A DNA stretch of 64,000 nucleotides from Hyphomicrobiales bacterium (GTDB lineage Bacteria > Pseudomonadota > Alphaproteobacteria > Rhizobiales > Rhizobiaceae): assembly GCA_900465915.1 (NCBI GenBank), contig UBKJ01000001.1, positions 1 through 64,000 of the forward strand. Reading direction: 5' to 3'. The position numbers were made by a program, and so were the translations under genes. Under the pieces are notes generated by a model. The model was not told the DNA's origin. It searched no databases and saw only the letters and a list, made by a program, of their open reading frames with translations. Shown here piece after piece: positions 33,076 to 45,767 of the stretch; position 1 is the first letter of the stretch; each line of letters starts with the position of its first letter.

Positions 33076-33902
33076 GCATGAGCGAAACCCTCGTCCGCGG
33101 CGCCGTGGAGCGCCCGCCCGTCATCCGCAAATGGTCGCGCGTCCGCATCGCCGGCCATGTCATCGTCGCCCTGTGGCTGGCCATGTTCCTTGGCCTCGCC
33201 ATCTATCTCTACAATGTCTGGCGCATCGACCTGTTCCAGACCTACGGCCCGCGCTACTGGTCGGGCTTGCTGATCACGCTGCAGCTGGTCTGCGTCTCCA
33301 TCGTGCTCGGCGCGCTGCTGTCGCTGCCCATCGCCGGCGCGCGCATGTCGAAGAACCGCTGGCTGCGCGGCGCGGCCTTCGGCTATGTCTATTTCTTCCG
33401 CGGCACGCCGCTCCTGGCCCAGACCTTCCTCATCTATTACGGCTTCGGCACCTTCCGGCCTTTCCTGGAGAGCATCGGCCTGTGGGGCTTCTTCCGCGAG
33501 GCGTGGAACTGCGCGGTGCTCGCCTTCGCGCTCAACACCGCCGCCTATCAGGCGGAAATCCTGCGCGGCGCCATCGAAAGCGTGCCCAACGGCCAGTGGG
33601 AAGGCGCGGCGGCCCTGGGCGTTCCCAAGGCCACGGCCTTCCGCAAGATCATCCTGCCGCAGGCGCTGATCGTGGCGCTGCGCCCCTATGGCAACGAGAT
33701 CATCCTGATGATCAAGGGCTCGGCCATCGTCGCCATCATCACGGTCCTCGACTTGATGGGCGAGACGCGCCGCGCCTATTCGCGCACCTTCGATTTCCAG
33801 ACCTATCTCTGGGCGGCGGTGATCTATCTCGTCATCGTGGAATGCCTGCGCCACGTCTGGGACTTCCTGGAGCGCCGCCTCACCCGCCACCTGCTGCGCT
33901 GA
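33072..33902 (+). CDS. Polar amino-acid ABC permease, HisM/ArtM type
   Basis: Second inner-membrane permease, 276 aa, longer than its partner because of a cytoplasmic N-terminal leader of about 25 residues. Motifs are FFRGTPLLAQTFLIYYGFG and the coupling loop EGAAALGVPKATAFRKIILPQALIVALRPYGNE. It begins in an ATGA overlap with the upstream permease and ends the run; a GC-rich hairpin follows. The cognate ATPase must be encoded elsewhere. Confidence 0.9.
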   Translation: MSMSETLVRGAVERPPVIRKWSRVRIAGHVIVALWLAMFLGLAIYLYNVWRIDLFQTYGPRYWSGLLITLQLVCVSIVLGALLSLPIAGARMSKNRWLRGAAFGYVYFFRGTPLLAQTFLIYYGFGTFRPFLESIGLWGFFREAWNCAVLAFALNTAAYQAEILRGAIESVPNGQWEGAAALGVPKATAFRKIILPQALIVALRPYGNEIILMIKGSAIVAIITVLDLMGETRRAYSRTFDFQTYLWAAVIYLVIVECLRHVWDFLERRLTRHLLR

Positions 33903-33924
33903 CGCCGCAGCGACAAAAGCGATC

Positions 33925-33960
33925 ATCGCCCCCGTCGGACTTGCGCCCGGCGGGGGCGAT
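33925..33960 (+). terminator. Hairpin after the amino-acid permease operon
   Basis: ATCGCCCCCG (33925-33934) pairs with CGGGGGCGAT (33951-33960), followed by a short CTTT. It lies 23 bp after the permease stop. Confidence 0.55.
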
Positions 33961-33997
33961 CTGCTTTAAATCCCATTACGAACCGAACGGGTGCAGC

Positions 33998-34615
33998 ATG
34001 TTGAAAATCTGGGGCCGCAGCAATTCGGCCAATGTGAGAAAAGCCCTCTGGATCGCCGAGGAGCTGGGACTGGCCTATGAGCGCGTCGACGTGGGCGGCC
34101 CCTTCGGCGGCCTCGACGACCCGGCCTATCTGGCCAGGAACCCCAACGGCCTCATTCCGCTTCTCGAGGACGGCGACGCGCTTCTATGGGAATCGAACGT
34201 CATCGTGCGCTATCTCGCCGCCAGGCACGCCGACAAGGGCCTCTGGATCGACGATCCGCTCGCGCGGGCGCAGGGCGAGAAATGGATGGACTGGGCCTCC
34301 ACCACGCTCGGCGGCGACTTCCGCGACGCGATGATGAACCTCGTCCGCCTGCCGCCGGACAAGCGCGACCCGGCGCTTGCCAAACGCGGCGTCGACAATC
34401 TCGCGCGCGCGATGCGCATCGCCGACCAGGGGCTCGCCGACCGGCCCTGGTTCTCGGGCCGCGACTTCGGCGTCGGCGACATTCCGCTCGGCTGCTACGT
34501 CTATGGCTGGATGCAATTCGACATCGACCGCCCGGCCCTGCCGCGGCTCGAGGACTGGTATCGCCGGCTGCAGGCGCGGCCGGCCTATCGCAAAGCGGTC
34601 ATGACGCCGAACTGA
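33998..34615 (+). CDS. Glutathione S-transferase family protein
   Basis: 205-aa GST-like protein. The N-terminal thioredoxin-fold half has KIWGRSNSANVRKALWIAEEL, with the Ser/Asn-rich start that carries the catalytic residue in bacterial beta/theta-like GSTs, NPNGLIPLLEDGDALLWESNVIVRYLA as the glutathione-binding region, and a C-terminal helical domain ending in WYRRLQARPAYRKAVM. Cytoplasmic. Substrate unknown. It precedes the dehydrogenase by 29 bp on the same strand and may share a transcript. Confidence 0.85.
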   Translation: MLKIWGRSNSANVRKALWIAEELGLAYERVDVGGPFGGLDDPAYLARNPNGLIPLLEDGDALLWESNVIVRYLAARHADKGLWIDDPLARAQGEKWMDWASTTLGGDFRDAMMNLVRLPPDKRDPALAKRGVDNLARAMRIADQGLADRPWFSGRDFGVGDIPLGCYVYGWMQFDIDRPALPRLEDWYRRLQARPAYRKAVMTPN

Positions 34616-34644
34616 CGCATTTCATGGCATTGGAGGATATGACG

Positions 34645-35520
34645 ATGACGAAGGCCAAGGTGGCTTTTCTGGGGCTGGGCGTGATGGGCTATCCCATGGC
34701 CGGCCATCTCAAGACCAAGGGCGGGCACGACGTCACCGTCTATAACCGCACCCAGGCCAAGGCGGCCAAATGGGCGGCGCAGTTCGGCGGAAGCCACGCC
34801 GCAACGCCGGCGGAAGCCGTGCGCGACGCGGATTTCGTCTTCGCCTGCGTCGGCAACGACGACGACCTGCGCGCCGTCACCATCGGCCCCGACGGCGCTT
34901 TCGCGGCCATGAAGCCGGACGCCGTCTTCATCGACAACACCACCGCCTCGGCGGCGGTGGCGCGCGAATTGGACGCGGAAGCCCGCAAGCGCGGCCTGCA
35001 TTTCGTCGACGCGCCGGTGTCCGGCGGACAGGCGGGCGCCGAGAACGGCGTGCTGACCGTCATGGCCGGCGCGGACGAGGCCGTGTTCGAGCGCGCCCGG
35101 CCGGTGATCGACGCCTATGCGCGCTTCGTCGGCCATATGGGTCCGGTCGGCGCGGGGCAGCTCGCCAAGATGGTCAACCAGATCTGCATCGCCGGACTGG
35201 TGCAGGGGCTGGCCGAGGGCATTCATTTCGGCAGGAAGGCCGGCCTCGACATCGAGAAGCTCGTCGCCGTCATCTCCAAGGGCGCGGCCGGCTCGTGGCA
35301 GATGGAGAATCGCTCCCCGACCATGAACCAGGGCAAATATGATTTCGGCTTCGCGGTCGACTGGATGCGCAAGGACCTCGGCATCTGCCTCGACGAGGCC
35401 GACCGCAACGGCGCAGTGCTGCCGGTGACGGCGCTGGTGGACCAGTTCTACAAGGAAGTGCAGCTCATGGGCGGCGGCCGCTGGGACACCTCCTCGCTGC
35501 TGGCGCGGCTGGAGCGCTGA
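34645..35520 (+). CDS. NAD(P)-dependent beta-hydroxyacid dehydrogenase (HIBADH family)
   Basis: 291-aa oxidoreductase of the 3-hydroxyisobutyrate/tartronate-semialdehyde reductase family. The dinucleotide-binding start is VAFLGLGVMGYPMAGHL, the substrate-binding loop is DAPVSGGQAGAENG at about residue 120, and the catalytic Lys is in GAGQLAKMVNQICIAG near residue 170. Of three in-frame ATGs the one at 34645 has GGAGG 8 nt upstream. It follows the GST gene closely. The exact hydroxyacid is not defined by context. Confidence 0.87.
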   Translation: MTKAKVAFLGLGVMGYPMAGHLKTKGGHDVTVYNRTQAKAAKWAAQFGGSHAATPAEAVRDADFVFACVGNDDDLRAVTIGPDGAFAAMKPDAVFIDNTTASAAVARELDAEARKRGLHFVDAPVSGGQAGAENGVLTVMAGADEAVFERARPVIDAYARFVGHMGPVGAGQLAKMVNQICIAGLVQGLAEGIHFGRKAGLDIEKLVAVISKGAAGSWQMENRSPTMNQGKYDFGFAVDWMRKDLGICLDEADRNGAVLPVTALVDQFYKEVQLMGGGRWDTSSLLARLER

Positions 35521-35524
35521 AACG

Positions 35525-35547
35525 AAAAAAGCCCGGAAACTCCGGGC
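35525..35547 (-). terminator. Intrinsic terminator between dehydrogenase and hup
   Basis: GCCCGGA (35531-35537) and TCCGGGC (35541-35547) pair around AAC. On the minus strand a run of six T follows, fitting a terminator for hup; it also lies just past the plus-strand dehydrogenase. Confidence 0.7.
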
Positions 35548-35556
35548 CTTCTCGAA

Positions 35557-35654
35557 AGAGCATGTCCGGCGAAAGCGCGAAGCGATTTCGCCGGCTGCGG
35601 ATGCGCAAGGAAACGGATCGTTTCGGCTTTTCCATGAAAGGCCGAGACGATCTG
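35557..35654. repeat. RIME-like intergenic double-palindrome repeat, copy 1
   Basis: Two imperfect hairpins. The first begins AGAGCAT and contains CCGGCGAAA paired with TTTCGCCGG; the second pairs GATCGT and TCGGC with GCCGA and ACGATC. The same architecture recurs at 54312-54411. It resembles the RIME/Bru-RS class of short palindromic repeats known from rhizobia and Brucella. Confidence 0.6.
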
Positions 35655-35670
35655 ACCGCCGGCGGCGCTA

Positions 35671-35946
35671 TCAGCCGTTGACGGCGTCCTTGAGGCCTTT
35701 GCCGGCCGAGAACTTCGGCACGTTGCGGGCCGGGATTTCGACTTCCTTGCCGGTCGACGGATTGCGGCCCGTCGAGGCGGCGCGATGCGAAACCGAGAAA
35801 ACGCCGAAGCCCGGAAGACGGACTTCGTCGCCGCCCTTGAGCGCGCCGGTCACGGCGGCGAGCACGGCGTCCACGGCCGTCGCGGCGTCGGCCTTCGTCA
35901 GACCGCCCTTTTCCGCCACGGCGGCGACCAATTCGTTCTTGTTCAT
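35671..35946 (-). CDS. hup: DNA-binding protein HU
   Basis: Nucleoid protein of 91 aa, the standard HU size. MNKNELVAAVAEKGGLTKADAATAVDAV starts the dimerisation domain, GDEVRLPGFGVFSVSHRAASTGRNPSTGKEVEIPA covers the beta arm with the conserved RNP motif, and the C-terminus is KFSAGKGLKDAVNG. The second of two nearby ATGs is used because AGGA lies 8 nt upstream of it and only 2 nt from the first. It follows lon on the same strand, a common arrangement. Confidence 0.95.
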   Translation of the reverse strand: MNKNELVAAVAEKGGLTKADAATAVDAVLAAVTGALKGGDEVRLPGFGVFSVSHRAASTGRNPSTGKEVEIPARNVPKFSAGKGLKDAVNG

Positions 35947-36040
35947 AGGCATTTTCCTTTCTTCTTCGACCGATCCGCTGAGCGACCGGACTGCGCGCAG
36001 TTTATTCGAAACCGATCGCAAACCAAGCCTGTCAAGCGCA

Positions 36041-36096
36041 AAAAAGCCCGGAAAACCGGGGTTAAACACAGAAATGCCGGGCTTTTGGCCCGGCAT
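36041..36096 (-). terminator. Tandem hairpins downstream of lon
   Basis: ATGCCGGGC (36074-36082) pairs with GCCCGGCAT (36088-36096), and CCCGG (36047-36051) with CCGGG (36056-36060) followed on the minus strand by a T run. Both lie within 85 bp of the lon stop, separating lon from hup. Confidence 0.65.
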
Positions 36097-36123
36097 CCTG
36101 CTGGTTGGTGGAGCGATCATGGC

Positions 36124-38547
<2,424 letters not shown>

Positions 38548-38755
38548 CATATAGTCCTTTCTCGGACCCTTCGGCCCGACTGCCACGTCCGGCGCCCCCT
38601 ATCTCCTGAGGCAGGTCGCCTGCGTGCTATGCAGCCTTAATTGGAGTGCGCTACTCATCAATTCAAGCGGCAATAATAGAATCGCCGGTCATCCTGCGCC
38701 TTCCGGCCCGTTTGCACAAGTCGCGCCCCGAGGACGCGACGCGGCGGCGCGCAAG

Positions 38756-38781
38756 AAAAAGGCCGCTTGCGCGGCCCTTTT
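38756..38781 (-). terminator. Intrinsic terminator of clpX
   Basis: GGCCGC (38761-38766) pairs with GCGGCC (38771-38776) around TTGC, and AAAAA before the stem gives a T-tract on the minus strand. It lies about 20 nt past the clpX stop. Confidence 0.75.
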
Positions 38782-38800
38782 CCGGTCATTTCGTCCGGCC

Positions 38801-40078
38801 TCAGGCCGAGGCGTTGCCTTTTTCTTCCTGCCGCTCGGCATAGATGTAGAGCGGGCGGGCCTTGCCGTTCACCACGTCGCCGGAAATCACGACTTCGCGA
38901 ACGCCTTCGAGCGTGGGCAGTTCGAACATGGTGTCGAGCAGGATCTTCTCCATGATCGAACGCAGGCCGCGCGCGCCGGTCTTGCGCTCCACCGCCTTGT
39001 TGGCGATGGCCCGCAGCGCGTCGTCGTGGAACGCCAGCTCGACGTTCTCCATGTCGAACAGGCGCTGATACTGCTTGACCAGCGCGTTCTTCGGCTCGGT
39101 CAGGATCTGCACCAGCGCGTCAACGTCGAGGTCTTCGAGCGTGGCGATCACCGGCAGGCGGCCGACGAATTCGGGGATGAGGCCGAATTTCAGCAGGTCT
39201 TCCGGCTCCAGCTCCTTGAACACTTCGCCGACGCGGCGCTCGTCCACCGGACGCACGGTCGCGCCGAAGCCGATCGAGGTCTTTTCGCCGCGCGCCGAGA
39301 TGATCTTGTCGAGGCCGGCGAAGGCGCCGCCGCAGATGAACAGGATGTTGGTCGTGTCCACCTGCAGGAATTCCTGCTGCGGATGCTTGCGGCCGCCCTG
39401 CGGCGGCACGGAGGCCACGGTGCCTTCCATGATCTTCAGCAGCGCCTGCTGCACGCCCTCGCCCGATACGTCGCGCGTGATCGACGGATTGTCGGACTTG
39501 CGGCTGATCTTGTCGACCTCGTCGATATAGACGATGCCGCGCTGCGCCCGCTCGACATTGTAGTCGGCGGCCTGGAGCAGCTTCAGGATGATGTTCTCCA
39601 CGTCCTCGCCGACATAGCCGGCTTCGGTGAGCGTGGTGGCGTCGGCCATGGTGAAGGGCACGTCGATGATGCGCGCCAGCGTCTGGGCCAGATAGGTCTT
39701 GCCGCAGCCCGTCGGGCCGACCAGCAGGATGTTCGACTTGGCCAGCTCGATGTCGTTGTTCTTCGACTGGTGCGCCAGGCGCTTGTAGTGATTGTGCACG
39801 GCGACGGAGAGAACGCGCTTGGCGTCCTTCTGGCCGATGACGTAATCGTCAAGAACCGCCATGATCTCCTGCGGCGTCGGCACGCCCTCGCGCGACTTCA
39901 CCATCGAGGATTTGTTTTCCTCGCGGATGATGTCCATGCAGAGTTCGACGCATTCGTCGCAGATGAACACGGTCGGGCCTGCAATCAGCTTGCGCACTTC
40001 ATGCTGGCTTTTGCCGCAGAACGAGCAATAGAGCGTATTCTTGGAATCGCCGCCGCCGCCGTTGCTGACTTTGCTCAT
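38801..40078 (-). CDS. clpX: ATP-dependent Clp protease ATP-binding subunit ClpX
   Basis: AAA+ unfoldase feeding ClpP, 425 aa. The N-terminal C4 zinc-binding domain has [14 protein letters not shown] and CDECVELC (about residues 15-45). Walker A is [15 protein letters not shown] near residue 120, Walker B region [10 protein letters not shown], and the sensor/ClpP-loop region follows with GFGATVR and [13 protein letters not shown]. The start at 40078 has AAGGAAA upstream; the open frame extends further without coding character. Confidence 0.96.
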   Translation of the reverse strand: MSKVSNGGGGDSKNTLYCSFCGKSQHEVRKLIAGPTVFICDECVELCMDIIREENKSSMVKSREGVPTPQEIMAVLDDYVIGQKDAKRVLSVAVHNHYKRLAHQSKNNDIELAKSNILLVGPTGCGKTYLAQTLARIIDVPFTMADATTLTEAGYVGEDVENIILKLLQAADYNVERAQRGIVYIDEVDKISRKSDNPSITRDVSGEGVQQALLKIMEGTVASVPPQGGRKHPQQEFLQVDTTNILFICGGAFAGLDKIISARGEKTSIGFGATVRPVDERRVGEVFKELEPEDLLKFGLIPEFVGRLPVIATLEDLDVDALVQILTEPKNALVKQYQRLFDMENVELAFHDDALRAIANKAVERKTGARGLRSIMEKILLDTMFELPTLEGVREVVISGDVVNGKARPLYIYAERQEEKGNASA

Positions 40079-40416
40079 TGCAGTTTCCTTTCCATCGACC
40101 CCGACGCAGGCAAGACTGTCGTCGCGGTCTTCTCTTCCGGCGGGAGCCGCGGGGCGAGCCCGCCCGCGGATCGTCGCCATATCCGTCAAAACGTCGGTCC
40201 GGGCGGCGCGCCGCCCCGGCCGAAGCGGCCTTCGCCGTTAACCTTTGCAGAAGCTTCACCCCCGAACAAACGAAAAATAGGGGCGGCGGCGAAGAATCGG
40301 CATTTCAGAGGCCATTCTATCGGAGCGAACCCCAACAGATGCTTAACGCAGCCCGTTAACCATCAGGTACGGCCAAGAATTGAGCCGGTTTTGTGGCGAA
40401 GCCGCCGGAAACCGGC
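40079..40416. other. clpP-clpX intergenic region
   Basis: 338 bp without a recognisable gene. It should contain the clpX promoter. A short GCCGG-AAA-CCGGC hairpin (40404-40416) abuts the clpP stop but lacks a T-tract. No clear operator or promoter hexamers were identified. Confidence 0.5.
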
Positions 40417-41046
40417 CTATTTCGATTCGACGGGGGCTGCGTCGCGCGATTCGACCACCTTGTCGATGAGGCCGAATTCGAGCGCTTCCTGCGCCGTCAT
40501 GAAGTGGTCGCGGTCGAGCGTGCGCTCGATGGTTTCATAGTCGCGGCCGGTGTGCTTGACGTAGATTTCGTTGAGCCGGCGCTTCATCTTGATGATGTCC
40601 TGCGCGTGGCGCTCGATGTCCGAGGCCTGGCCCTGGAAGCCGCCGGAAGGCTGGTGCACCATGATGCGGGCGTTGGGCAGCGCGAGGCGCTGGCCGGTCG
40701 CGCCGGCGGTGAGCAGCAGCGAGCCCATCGAGGCGGCCTGGCCCATGCACAGCGTCGAGACGGGCGGCTTGATGAACTGCATCGTGTCGTAGATCGCCAT
40801 GCCCGACGTCACCACGCCGCCCGGCGAGTTGATGTACATGTTGATCTCCTTCTTGGGGTTTTCCGCCTCGAGAAAGAGAAGCTGGGCGCAGACGAGCATG
40901 GACATGCCGTCCTCGACCGGGCCGTTGACGAAGATGATGCGCTCCTTCAGGAGGCGCGAGAAGATATCGTAGGCCCGTTCGCCGCGGTTGGTCTGCTCGA
41001 CCACCATCGGCACGAGGTTCATGACGGTTTCGATCGGATCTCTCAT
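40417..41046 (-). CDS. clpP: ATP-dependent Clp protease proteolytic subunit ClpP
   Basis: Serine peptidase of 209 aa that assembles as a tetradecamer with ClpX or ClpA. Catalytic Ser106 is in [12 protein letters not shown] and His131 in [32 protein letters not shown] and [20 protein letters not shown] are conserved. Length is normal. It precedes clpX on the minus strand, separated by 338 bp, so the two may have separate promoters. Confidence 0.97.
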   Translation of the reverse strand: MRDPIETVMNLVPMVVEQTNRGERAYDIFSRLLKERIIFVNGPVEDGMSMLVCAQLLFLEAENPKKEINMYINSPGGVVTSGMAIYDTMQFIKPPVSTLCMGQAASMGSLLLTAGATGQRLALPNARIMVHQPSGGFQGQASDIERHAQDIIKMKRRLNEIYVKHTGRDYETIERTLDRDHFMTAQEALEFGLIDKVVESRDAAPVESK

Positions 41047-41131
41047 TATGGGCCTCTGGTCCTATGCGAATATGATTTGAATCGTCTGCCGACCATACAT
41101 AGGTCGTCGCGGCCCCGTTCCGCAAGTGGGG

Positions 41132-42544
41132 CTAGTCGAGGTCGGAATCCTCGGCCGGACGGCGCAGGCCGCGCTTTTCGTCGAGGGTCCGGCGGGCGGC
41201 TTCCGTCAGCCGCGCCTCGATGCGCACCGACCCGTCCTCGCGGTCCTCGCGGCGCACGTCGCTGGCGTGCTGGTAGATCCAGTCGAGGAGATGCAGCTCG
41301 AACGGCGACAGCACGACGTCGACCGCGCCGAGCTTGCCGGCGATGCGCGTCTCGATCAGCGCGAGCAGCCTGTCGACGCCCTCGCCCGTCAGCGCCGAGA
41401 GCGGGACCGGACGGCCGTCCTCCGGCCCGGCGGCGGCGAGACGCAGCGCCGCTTCGCGCGCCGGCTCGTCCAGATTGTCGATCTTGTTCCAGATCTCCAC
41501 CACGCGGGCGCGGTCCTGCGGCTCGACGCCGAGGCCGGCGAGGATCGTCTCGACGTCCTCGGCCTGCGCGGCGTTGTCGGGATCGGAGATGTCGCGCACA
41601 TGCAGGATCAGGTCGGCCTCGACCACTTCCTCCAGCGTGGCGCGGAAGGCCGCGACCAGATGGTGCGGAAGGTTGGAGATGAAGCCCACCGTGTCCGACA
41701 GGATCACCGTCTCGCCATGCGGCAGGCGGATGCGGCGCAAGGTCGGGTCGAGGGTCGCGAACAGCATGTCCTCGGCCAGCACCTCGGCGCCGGTCATGCG
41801 GTTGAAAAGCGTCGATTTTCCGGCGTTGGTGTAACCCACCAGCGCCACCACCGGATGCGGCACCTTGCGCCGCTTCTGGCGGTGCAGCGTGCGGGTGCGC
41901 ACCACGGTCTCGAGCTCGCGCTTGATGCGCAGGATCTTGTCCTGCAACAACCGCCGGTCGGCCTCGATCTGGGTTTCGCCGGGGCCGCCCAGAAAGCCGC
42001 CGCCACCGCGCTGGCGTTCGAGGTGGGTCCAGCTCCGCACCAGCCGGCCCTTCTGGTAGTTGAGATGCGCCAGTTCGACCTGCAGCGCGCCTTCCTTGGT
42101 GCGGGCGCGCTCGCCGAAAATCTCCAGAATGAGGCCCGTGCGGTCGATGACCTTGACGTTCCATTCCTTTTCGAGATTGCGCTGCTGCACCGGGGTGAGC
42201 GCATGGTCGACGATGACCAGCCCGACGCCCTTTTCCTTCACCGCCTCGGCGATCTGCTCGACCTTGCCTGCGCCCAGAAGCGTGGCGGGACGCGGATTGG
42301 CGACGATCACCACTTCCGCATGCACGATGTCGAGGCTGATGGCGCGAGCGAGGCCGACGGCCTCCTCCAGCCGCGCCTCGTTGGAGCGGACGAATTGCGG
42401 CCGCGCGCCGTCCTCGCCGTTCGCGCTGGCGCTGAGCCGTTCGGGCAGGACGGGAACGATGACGGCGGCTTTGGTCGGCTCTTGCTCCGACAGGCCGAAG
42501 TCCTTGTCGGACCCGGCCTGCGGTCTATCCTTCGATCTGGACAA
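41132..42544 (-). CDS. hflX: Ribosome-associated GTPase HflX
   Basis: 470-aa GTPase that splits stalled ribosomes under stress. The N-terminal HflX domain includes VIVANPRPATLLGAGKVEQIAE and VIDRTGLILEIFGERARTKEG. The G domain has G1 VALVGYTNAGKSTLFN, then ATLDPTLR, DTVGFISNLPHHLVAAFRATLEEV and a NKID motif (IWNKIDNL). It begins with TTG at 42542-42544; GGAG is 7 nt upstream, supporting this rare start. It follows hfq by 27 bp, the classic hfq-hflX pair. Confidence 0.94.
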   Translation of the reverse strand: MSRSKDRPQAGSDKDFGLSEQEPTKAAVIVPVLPERLSASANGEDGARPQFVRSNEARLEEAVGLARAISLDIVHAEVVIVANPRPATLLGAGKVEQIAEAVKEKGVGLVIVDHALTPVQQRNLEKEWNVKVIDRTGLILEIFGERARTKEGALQVELAHLNYQKGRLVRSWTHLERQRGGGGFLGGPGETQIEADRRLLQDKILRIKRELETVVRTRTLHRQKRRKVPHPVVALVGYTNAGKSTLFNRMTGAEVLAEDMLFATLDPTLRRIRLPHGETVILSDTVGFISNLPHHLVAAFRATLEEVVEADLILHVRDISDPDNAAQAEDVETILAGLGVEPQDRARVVEIWNKIDNLDEPAREAALRLAAAGPEDGRPVPLSALTGEGVDRLLALIETRIAGKLGAVDVVLSPFELHLLDWIYQHASDVRREDREDGSVRIEARLTEAARRTLDEKRGLRRPAEDSDLD

Positions 42545-42571
42545 ATGAATGCTCCGGGGACGCGGCCCGCG

Positions 42572-42808
42572 TCAGGCTTCCTCGCCTTCGAACATCTGCA
42601 CGGGCGCGCTGGGCATGATGGTCGAGATGGCGTGCTTGTAGACAAGCTGCGAATGACCGTCGCGACGCAGAAGCACGCAGAAATTGTCGAACGACGTCAC
42701 GATGCCGGTCAGCTTCACGCCGTTGATGAGAAAGATCGTGAGCGAAATCTTCTGCTTGCGGACGGAGTTGAGAAAGAGATCTTGAAGATTTTGCGATCGT
42801 TCAGCCAT
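42572..42808 (-). CDS. hfq: RNA chaperone Hfq
   Basis: 78-aa Sm-like hexameric RNA chaperone supporting small-RNA regulation. [30 protein letters not shown] covers the N-terminal helix and Sm1 motif, and [11 protein letters not shown] is the Sm2 motif. The acidic tail is short, as usual in alphaproteobacteria. AGGATAAGAATA lies before the ATG. Confidence 0.97.
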   Translation of the reverse strand: MAERSQNLQDLFLNSVRKQKISLTIFLINGVKLTGIVTSFDNFCVLLRRDGHSQLVYKHAISTIMPSAPVQMFEGEEA

Positions 42809-43017
42809 TATTCTTATCCTTTATCATCGATCGGCGGCCAGAATTCGCCTGTCGCCAGACGAACACGCGCATGCGCATAAATCAAGCCGTCGGCGCGCGT
42901 ATAGCCGGGCCGCATGGGCGATCCCTGTGGAAACCGGACGCTTCGCCGTGCAGCATCGGTTAACAGGATGGGAATCATTCCGCAACCGGCAATTTGGCGG
43001 AGGCGGAGCCGGGCCGG

Positions 43018-44394
43018 TCAGAAAAACTCGAGACTGACCCGGAACATCTGCTCGACATGCTTGACCGCCTGCGCCGTGGCGAAGATCACCACCCGGTCCC
43101 TGGGCTTCACGCGCGTGTCGCCGTTGGGCTGGATCACCGCGCCGTTGCGGTAGATCGCGCCGATTCGCAGACCCTCCGGCAGGTCGAGATCGCGCAGCGG
43201 CGCGCCCACCAGCGACGACGTCTCCAGCGCCTCCGCCTCGATGATCTCGGCCATGTCGCGATGCACGCTGTAGACGGCGCGGATGCGCCCGCGCCGCACG
43301 TGCTGGAGGATCTTGGAGATCGTCACCGCCTTGGGATCGATATAGGCGTCGATGCCGACCATATGGATGAAATCCTGATAGGCCGGCGTGTTCAAGAGCG
43401 CCATGTTGGCCTTGCAGCCCAGCCGCTTGGCCATGATCGACGACAGGATGTTGACCTGGTCCTGATTGGTCAGCGCCACCATCAGGTCGGTCTCCTGCAC
43501 GTCCGCCTCCTGCAGGAGCGCCTGGTCAAGCGCGCTGCCATGCAGCACCATGGCCGATTTGAGGTCGTCGGCGATGGCGAGCGCCCGCTCCTGGTCGCTC
43601 TCGATCAGCTTGACGCGGGTGCGCCATTTGCGCTCCTCGATGGCCTTGGCGACATAGAGCCCGATATTGCCGCCGCCGGCGATGACGATGCGGTTGGCCT
43701 CGGGCTTGTCGTGGCCGAACAGGCCCAGCGTGCGGCGCACCTGCTCACGCGCGGTGACGACATAGGCGATGTCGCCGGCGCGCAGCTGGTCCTGCGAGCG
43801 CGGGATGAACAGGCTGTCGTCGCGCACCACGCCCACCACCGTCGCCGCGAGGTCGGGGAACAGGTCGGTCAACTGCTTCAGCGGCGTGTCGATGACCGGG
43901 CATTCCTCCAGGCATTCGATGGCGAGGCCGATGATGCGGTCGTCGGCGAAGCGCAGCACGTCGTAGGCCCCCTGCAGCGCGATGCGCCGCAGCACCACCT
44001 CGCCCACCTCGACCTCGGGCGAGATGATGACGTCGATGGGCAGGTTCTCGCGCAGGAACAGGTCCTGGTACTCGGCGCGCAGATAGGATTGCGCCCGCAC
44101 CCGCGCGATCTTCATCGGCACGTTGAAGAGCGCGTGCGCCACCTGGCAGGCCACCATGTTGACCTCGTCCGACAGGGTGACGGCGATGATCATGTCGGCT
44201 TCCTCGGCCCCCGCCGCCGCCAGCACATCCGGCAGCGCGCCGTGGCCGACGAAGCCGCGCACGTCCAGCGTGTCGCGCACGATCTCGACGTGCCGCGCCG
44301 AGGAATCGATGACCGAGACGTCGTTCTCCTCCGCCGCCAGCCGCTCGGCGATGCCGTATCCCACCTGCCCCGCGCCGCAAACGATCACCCGCAT
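43018..44394 (-). CDS. trkA: Trk potassium transport regulatory subunit TrkA
   Basis: 458-aa cytoplasmic, NAD-binding gating subunit of the Trk potassium uptake system. It contains two RCK modules. The first begins MRVIVCGAGQVGYGIAERLA; the second begins RIVIAGGGNIGLYVAKAIEER near residue 232. Each is followed by a TrkA-C domain (IGLAIEECPV-type and LVGAPLRDLDLPEGLRIGAI). It starts 10 bp after the ntrX stop. The TrkH/TrkG channel gene is not in the window. Confidence 0.95.
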   Translation of the reverse strand: MRVIVCGAGQVGYGIAERLAAEENDVSVIDSSARHVEIVRDTLDVRGFVGHGALPDVLAAAGAEEADMIIAVTLSDEVNMVACQVAHALFNVPMKIARVRAQSYLRAEYQDLFLRENLPIDVIISPEVEVGEVVLRRIALQGAYDVLRFADDRIIGLAIECLEECPVIDTPLKQLTDLFPDLAATVVGVVRDDSLFIPRSQDQLRAGDIAYVVTAREQVRRTLGLFGHDKPEANRIVIAGGGNIGLYVAKAIEERKWRTRVKLIESDQERALAIADDLKSAMVLHGSALDQALLQEADVQETDLMVALTNQDQVNILSSIMAKRLGCKANMALLNTPAYQDFIHMVGIDAYIDPKAVTISKILQHVRRGRIRAVYSVHRDMAEIIEAEALETSSLVGAPLRDLDLPEGLRIGAIYRNGAVIQPNGDTRVKPRDRVVIFATAQAVKHVEQMFRVSLEFF

Positions 44395-44404
44395 CGGCGC
44401 GCCC

Positions 44405-45766
<1,362 letters not shown>

Positions 45767-45767
45767 A

